NCBI RefSeq assembly: GCF_032854445.1
Contig: NC_088305.1
Span: 30,900,628-30,964,627, forward strand
Source: Liolophura sinensis
Taxonomy: Eukaryota > Mollusca > Polyplacophora > Chitonida > Chitonidae
Reading direction: 5' to 3'
Length of the DNA stretch: 64,000 bases
In this document: in pieces, positions 22,901-31,900 of the stretch
Layout of the letters: each line of letters opens with the position of its first letter
Position numbering within the stretch: the first letter of the stretch is position 1
Notes under the pieces: generated by a model
What the model was told of the DNA's origin: nothing
Seen by the model: only the letters and a program-made list of their open reading frames with translations
The model's database searches: none
Program-made: the position numbers and the translations under genes

Positions 22901-25900
22901 AAGGAATTTCCATCCCATCTACCTTGCTGCTCCATCTGATGTATTCACTGTATTTTTATGTGTAATGGACACATTCGTGACACTGACAAGATAAAATTAC
23001 AGAAAATTTTTTTTTAACCATGTATGCTGCACGGGGTAAGTTGAGTGAGTGAGTGCTTGAGGTTTATCATGGCACTCAACAATATTTCAGTCATGTGACG
23101 ACGAAGGAGTGTATGTAATGTGCCTCCTTGTTGCAGGAATGATTTCCATCGAATGATTAACCAGTCGTTGCACTATCCCCCTTCATGCTGAACGCCAAGC
23201 GAGAAAGTTACAACTTCCTCTTTTAAGGTCTTAGGTGTGATTCGACCCAGGACTGACCCTGGATCTATGGCCTCCAGCTTTACCAGGATGTGGTAAGTTG
23301 AAAGAAAATTCAAGTGCCCATGCAAATGGTGTAGAGCTTCTATGGCATGCAAATGCTTTAATGTAGCTATGCGTAAATACAGTATCAGATTTTATACTAA
23401 ATGAATAATTGGGGGTTTATGTCGTCCTTAACAATTTTTCAGTCATATGACGACGAAGAGGTGTACATATACCCTGTCTTCTTGTGGACAGGAGAGTCCA
23501 GGCTGCCAAAGTGCTGCTGCCACTGAAGTATCACTCTTTGATCCCGGGTCTCCCGACCTCAAGGCAGATGCTCTAACCATTCCGACCTCAAGGCAGATCC
23601 TCTAACCATCCCGACCTCAAGGTAGATGCTCTAACCATCCTGACTTCAAGGTAGATCCTCTAACCATCCCGACCTCAAGGCAGATCCTCTAACCATCTCG
23701 ACCTCAAGGCAGATGCTCTAACCATCCCGACCTCAAGGCAGATGCTCTAACCATCCCGACCTCAAGGCTGATCCTCTAACCATCCCGACCTCAAGGCAGA
23801 TGCTCTAACCATCCCGACCTCAAGGCAGATCCTCTAACCATCCCAACCTCAAGGCTGATCCTGTAATCATCCCGACCTCAAGGCAGATCCTCTAACCATT
23901 AAGCCACCAAGAGTGTTTAATTGGATTGCTGTTTAATGCCAATATTCAAGAACTTTTATCTAACATAATGTAAGACGGCAGCCAATTTTTATGCTTGGAG
24001 ATACCAGGAGAGCCCCATGCAAAATCACTGACCCTGTGGTAAGTTACTGAGAAAGCTTTCCTACATGTCATATACATAGAGAAGCAGCTATGGAGACTAA
24101 CCTGATGGTAGCGGCCGATCTTCACATGGGAATGTCTTCTGATCAGACCATCTGTGGGGATCAGCTGAAAACAGTCAATCAATAGGATTCAGTGGAAAGT
24201 CATACTCACTTCTACAAAGTTCGGCATCAAAAATACTATATTTCACCAAAAATCTAAGTGAATCTCATTTTTTAAGTGACATATTTTGCTTGATTCTGAT
24301 TGATTCATCCACTTTTTGTGAAGTTTGATTAATTTCTACACCAAATTTAAAACTTGAATTTTAAAATTTAAAATCGTTGTTAGTATCACTTCAACTGCTT
24401 TTAACAGGGGTGAGACAGACACTGGGATGAAAAAGAGGAAACAATACATCATACTCATAATTCTGACATTTTTAGCATTTCTGAATTAAATTAACACTTT
24501 TCTCATGCATTATATAAATATATTATGCATTTGTATAAATAAACAGGAACTCCTCCAAAAAGGGCAAAATCTCATGCCTGTTTTAACAGCGTAATTTTAC
24601 AGATGAAACTTTAAGTGAAATACAGTAAGTCCGCTTAAGACAGTTACCAGTTACCTGCTAGTGCAGTAAAATTTTGAGCTGATAGCCATGTACTTCGACC
24701 AAAGCTCCTATACTACTTCATTTATTTATCTCCAAAGTAACCCACTACTTTTCCAGGGTATCCATCAACTCCAAAACCTATTGAAAGCCCTGCATGCCCA
24801 GTTTTACACTGCCCAGAGCGTTAATAGTTGTTAACAACATGCCCGTGAACTCTGCAAACCGCAAGAAGAGGTGTAACTACTTTGAGATTACCAGAATAAG
24901 AGGGTTGGAAACTTGTTACGTAGCCTACACTTCCCTTAGAGCAAAACACTTAAAAGATACATAAGTTCATCTGCCCTCATTTATACTTTACCTAACAATT
25001 TGATTTGCATTAATGCCACATTCATGAACTTTTCACTTGTACAATGGCAGTAAGGTTTAGGACGAAGGTAAGCTAGAGTGTAAAACAAACCAAATCACAC
25101 TCAGGTGTCATGATGTAATACAAGACACAATTACAGGTGTTTCACTTACCTCTCCTAGAATCAACTTGAGTAGAGTGGATTTGCCGGCTCCGTTTGGCCC
25201 CACCAGAGCAACACGCGTGTCCAAGTCTATACCAAAATCCAAATTACGATAAATCCATTTCTGAAAAAAATAATAAAAGCCATAATAATAATACAATAAA
25301 AAAACCTAAAAAAAAAGCCTAAAAAGGACAGGAAATTTCTTGGCATTGTAAATTTTCAGTGGACATGTTCATTTGTTCACCAGGATTCAATATCAGTTTC
25401 AAACTAGAAATATTTTTACCCAAGTCTTTAAATAAAAACCACTGACTGTTAGCCATTCTGGATTAAAATACTGTGCAAATTAGGCCCATGTCTTCTGCAC
25501 ACTGGACTGTACCCAGAACATAAGTATTCAAGTGACCAATGTTGTAAATCAGGAGATCAGTGTCAATATTTACATGCTACGTACAGCTCATTATCGTGGT
25601 GAATGTAGGGGAGATAACTCTTACCGAGTCCTCTGAGTATCTGAAGCTGACATGCTGCACCATGATGATAGGCGGAGGTAACTTCCCACATGGCGGAAAG
25701 TAAAACGTCAACGTCTGAAAAAAGAATAGCATTATTAATGAGAATTTTCACCTTCATCCGATTGGATTAAGTTTCTTTTAATGATATTTATTAAATGCCA
25801 TAGTCACCAAGAAAACTACTAGCTGTGTGACTTAAGAACTGCTGTGGATGGTGGTGGGTTTCTGCCCACCATAATGCCGGCCGCTATTATATAACTGAAG

Positions 25901-28900
25901 TATTCTACAGTGTAAATCAAATAGATAAATAAATAAACTTTTAAAGACTGTAACACCATCCAGTAAACAAGTCAGCATGGAATTTAGTTCTTCATCCATT
26001 TGTTTGTGTTCACTACCGTAATATTTCACAAATGCAATGACAGTAAACCACCAACCTTTGGCAAGCAAATGAACAACTTTTCCCTTGCAGGACATGGAAT
26101 TTCATCAGCATACCAAGCTCAGTATGTATGCTATACTGGTATGTGATCACTGAAGAACCTGTTTTAAGATCCCCAAAGACACTTGCCTTGTCTGAAGTGA
26201 CTTTCTCTGTTAGTCCCCCATCCACCATTTTCTTCAACGTCTTCTCCTTACTCTGGGCCTGGCGAGCCAGCTTTGCACTACCATGTCCAAACCGGGCAAT
26301 GTAGTTCTGTACATAAACACAATCAAAACATGTTAGCTTAAATGCTCTTTTTAATTTCTCCCTTAATACAATGATTGTTTACAATGAATTTAATGAAAAA
26401 AAAAAATTTCTGAAAATAATCAATAAGAATACTGGATATAATCAATAAGAAAACTGGATATAATCAATAAGAAAACTGGATACAATCAATAAGAAAACTG
26501 GATACAATAGAAAACTGGATACAATCAATAAGAAAACTGGATACAATCAATAAGAAAACTGGATATAATCAACAAGAAAACTGAATACAATCAAAATGAA
26601 TACTGATTTTGTTACTAATACAAAGAAGCTGGGCTTGATAACATGCACCTTCACTGACCAAGCGCCTGACAGCTGCCAAAAAACAAACAGTGCACTTTTG
26701 TCTTCAGAGCCAGTGATGGGCCCCACTCTTGTTTAACACACTGAACTGAGAGTTTATCATGCTGTGGCTGACTGAAGAGTGAACATCATGTGAAAAGTTA
26801 CCTTCATGTGACTGATCTGATCTTGTTCCCAGCGAAACCTCTTCATCTGATTTTCTTCCAGTTCCATTCTTGTTTGAACGTATGCGTCATAGTTACCCTG
26901 AAACACAACCATCAATCAAAATGAAAAGGTGCATCCTCACTGACATTACTAGGTGCATCCACACTGACATTACTAGGTGCATCCACACCCACATTACTAG
27001 GTGCATCCACACCCACATTACTAGGTGCATCCACACTGACATTACCAGGTGCATCCACACCCACATTACTAGGTGCATCCACACCGACATTACTACGTGC
27101 ATACACACCCACATTACTAGGTGCATACACACCCACATTACTAGGTGCATCCACACCCACATTACTAGGTGCATCCACACCCACATTACTAGGCACATAC
27201 ACCCACATTACTAGGCACATACACACCCACATTACTAGGCACATCCACACCCACACTACTAGGCACATCCACACCCACATTACTAGGTGCATCCACACCC
27301 ACATTACTAGGTGCATACACACCCACATTACTAGGTGCATCCACACCCACATTACTAGGCACATACACACCCACATTACTAGCCACATCCACACCAACAT
27401 TAGTAGAACAATAAAAAATAAAATTATAAAGTACTTAACACTGCGGTGATGTAAGCATGGGGCCAGTTGGTTTGAAGTGTGTTTAAAAGTTCAGCCAGCC
27501 TTCAATCTTAATACCTGTCTTGATCTCATACACAGCTATTTAAGTCCAGACTAAATTTGATACCAGACTTAATTTCTAATACACCTTCAAACATCTGGGC
27601 TCAAGACTTCATAATGAAGGAGCATGTTACGAACGAAGATTGTTCAAAGAGCAAAACAAAAATCCCATTTGTGACTAATGTTTATAGCTTTCCATGCTGG
27701 AGGTTGTGGGGTTTTGCACGGGCAATAGTGAGACGTAGGCACTGTTCAATGACTAATTACTGAAGTCAGTCTTGAAATTCGCTTCAAGGGTTTTGAGCAC
27801 TGTACAGAGCATCAACCATTAACTAGAATGGGAGCATCTGCACTCTACCTCGGCCTTTTAGGTCATCACTCTTCAGCTGTTTGTAAAAAATATCTGTACA
27901 CAGCGCATATGTTCTTTCAACTCATTATGACAAGAGAAAACGTTTCACTCAAAACTCAACTTGTTGGCAGAATACTTGATTTACAATCAGAATAATCGTT
28001 TATCAACAGAATAATGATTTACGATCAGAATAATGGTTTATGAGCAGTGTTTTATTTCTGTCCCAAATTTATATTAGTTCTTTTTCACAGTCCTAGTCAG
28101 GGGCACATTTTACAAAGCCGTCGCAAAGGTGCATGAAGGGTATTTCCTCTTTTCTAAATGTTCTCATGGAAACTATGTACACACTTTTGACAAATATGTT
28201 ACAATGGAGGTTGCGCCAGGTGCATTTTGCATCTGGTTCGTATAACGGTTCGGGCTCTTGAACAATCACCTGGAGCAATACCACAGCATTGTTCAAAGAG
28301 CAACAGACAAACCATAGTTGTGACTTATGGTTCTGGTTTTCGATGGTAGCTTCTGTGGGTTTTGGGTGGCCGTCTTGAAAAAACTTTCCTCATGTTTTGG
28401 GATGTTGGAAATTAAAGTTCTCACAGTCAGTGTAAAGGACACATTCGTTGTAACGGACATATTCGTTGTAAAGGAAATATTCGTGCATGTATAACTAACA
28501 ATATAAAATGTATGTTGACCAGGGTAAGTTGAGTGAGTGCTTGAGGTTTATTGCCATACTCAACAATTTTTCAGTCATATGACGACAAAGGAATCCTTAG
28601 CATGCCTCCTTATTGCAAGATGGATTTCCACCACTCTTTTATCTAGCGCTGCTTCACTGAGACGCCCTACCGAAGTCAAGTAAGCTGCCCCTCACGAGCC
28701 ATTATACTAATATGGGTCAACCAGTCGGTGCACTATCCCCTTCATGCTGAACGTCAAGTGAGGAAGTTACAACTTCCTCTTTTACAGTCTTAGGTGTTAG
28801 TTCAGGATTGACCCTGGATCTACCGCTCCTGAAGTGGATGCTCTACCAACGTGCCATCGGGGCCCAGTAACTCACAAATGAAAAAAAAAGTGTAAACAAT

Positions 28901-31900
28901 TTTGTATAAATGCTTAACAAAACATAGAATAGACTGTTATATGTTAAAAGCACCATAATGTAGGAGGACAACAAAGTAGAGCACTGATTTTGATTGATAT
29001 GCTGTCCTCCTCCTTGGAGATGGCGTCTTCATTATGCAATTAAAATCGAAAAAAAAAAAAAAAAAAAAAATTTGGGAAAAGCCAGCTACAGGTATGTGAA
29101 ATATCTGAGTCCTATAGCTACAGGTATGTGAAATATCTGAGTCCTATAGCTACAGGTATGTGAAATATCTGAGTCTTATTTCCACACAGGTTATACGATG
29201 AAGCCTAATGACGCTTGTCTCCGACGCTTTAATAAAGTTACATGCAGCAGAAAGCAGACTTACACCATAGTACTTGAGTTTCTTCAGATTCATGTGGATA
29301 ATGGTGTTACAGACACCGTTGAGGAAATCCTGCGAGTGGGATATTACCACCAATATCCGCTTGTACCTGAGGACAAAGGAGAACCAAATCACAATGTGAC
29401 ATCACAACCAATATTCCCTTGTACCCGAGGGCAAAGGAGAGACAAGCCACAATGTGATATCACAACCAACATTCCCTTGTACCCGAGGGCAAAGGAGAGA
29501 CAAGCCACAATGTGATATCACAACCAATATTCCCTTGTACCCGAGGACAAAGGAGAGACAAGTGACAATGTGATATCGCTACCAATATTCGCTGTACCTG
29601 AGGACAAAGGGGTGATAAGCCACAATGTGATATCACCATCAACTGGGACAATTCACAGTGAGTTATCCTCACCAAGACAGACTTGTACATGTATACAAAG
29701 GGGAGACAATTCACATGATATTGCCATAGATTCACTTGTATCTGTGCATCGACAAGCACTAAATTAGTTCCATGTTACTTATTACCCCGTCCTTCCAAAA
29801 AACCCGGACGCTCAAAGCTAACTCACCAGATATACTTCTACTGGAGGTCACAGAACACAGTGCCAATAGGGTTGATGTTTTTTTTTAACCTGACATATTT
29901 GTATAAATGTGAACTGTTTTTAAGTTATAAATTAAGGAGAGTACTTACTCCTTCAGCTCTTGCTCTAACCAGACACAAGCGTTCAAATCTAAATGATTCG
30001 TGGGTTCATCCAATAGCAGCAGTGCTGGTTTTATGTACAAAGCTCTGGCTAGAGATATTCTCATCCTCCAACCTCCTGAAAAGTCTGAAAAATTCAAGAT
30101 CAATCTTAATCTTTAACTGCTTTGAAAATAAAAAAAAAACAAAAATTGCCCAGTGAAAATAGGACAAGCTATACCTCTACTTTATTCCAATATGTGCTTC
30201 AATAAAACATGGTCACAGAGGTGTCCCCCAGATTTTTCAACAAGTGGTTGATGCACATAACTGCACAGACTTTCTAAAGTGTTAGTAAAGAAACCCTTCA
30301 GATTTTTTAGTACCTTCTTTGCACTCAGATGTTACTGTATAATTATCCAATGAAAGATGTTACTATGGCAATCTGCCTCCCTACATCCATCGTCACACTG
30401 TCTTCTCTAATATTTCTGCACGTCACAGGCTATCAGTGGCTATCACACTTCATACATGATGCACCACTTACAATACAACTGGCTGATTTACCCTCCACTC
30501 TTCCCTCCCACACAAACCCCTGCCAATAACAGTGATCTAATGAAATAGAGGTGTACTTCCTACAAGTGTCAGTTTGCATGACGCTTAAGGTCTGCTAGGA
30601 AACTCTTTGTCTATTGGTGACAAAATATTTGCATGATTAGAATCAATTCTACATGAGCTATGCTGCAACAGGGATAATTTTCCTCAGACAAACACGTTTC
30701 CTAAACAATTTCGCTGTGTCCCATTGTATTAACCATTTCTTTTTTTTTATGCCTTTGGGGATAGGGTTAGTAGTCCGCCCAACCACGGTCAACACAAGCA
30801 GATGCCAACTCACCTTTAACCTTTTTGTACTGCATTTCCTTAGTGAATCCCAAACCCCAGAGGATTTCAGCCGCACGGGCCTCAGCTGTTGATGCATCCA
30901 TTTCGTCCAATCGCTCGTAGACATCCATCAGTCTATCGTGAGATTCTAGGGTTTAGGAAACAAGCCAGGATAAATTCTCAAATACATGTGGATCAATTCA
31001 CATAAACAAAAAAAAAAAAAATCTTTATACATGATCTTTCAATGCAGATTAAAACTTGAAAACCGTAATTCCACTACTGCTTCATGCATATCATTTTATT
31101 TATTTCATTGGTGTTAAAGGGACACTACCAGCAGGACATGTACACTTTTTCTGAGGACTGTCAGGTTTGATGGGAGGAAAACCACCAACCTTTGGCAAGC
31201 AACTGACAAACTGTCCCACCTACATAATGAGCTCACCTGCCCTCTGGACACCCTAACAATAACACTAAAACACTTTGATGTATACAGATTCACAGTTGCT
31301 TCCATAGTACATGAACATTAACAACACTACTTCCATTTCTTGCATACATGTGAATGTTAACACACACACAACTATGAGAGGTAGGTGTGGTTTATTTGAC
31401 AAATGACTGAAGTCAGTTTTGAATTTCGCTTCAAGGTTTTCGAGCACCGAACAGAGCATCGACCATTAACTAGAATGGGTGCACCTGCACTCTACCTCGG
31501 CCTTTTAGGTCATCACTCTTCAGCTGTGTGTAAATCTGCGTACTCTTTACGACAGGGAAAAATGATCCACTCAAAATTTGACTTCTTATTCTCAACACTC
31601 TATTGATTTCTATACAGTGCCATGTCTGTACCAAATCTACGAGTGGTTCTCTTTAACAGTAGCAATCAGGTTTTTGGTAAGAGAAAATTTCCCAGAATCT
31701 GGAGGAAACTACAGTACATTCCCAGGGGCCATTTTTTTTTACAAAGCTACCCCAAAGGTGCATAAACAGCATTCCCCATGGTGACATGTCTCTTCACTTT
31801 ATGGAAACTAAATGCGCACTTATGACGAACACGTTGCAGTTGAGGTTAGTTCAGGTGAATTTCGTGCCTGGTTCCTATAACAGTTTCAGGTTCTTCAATC

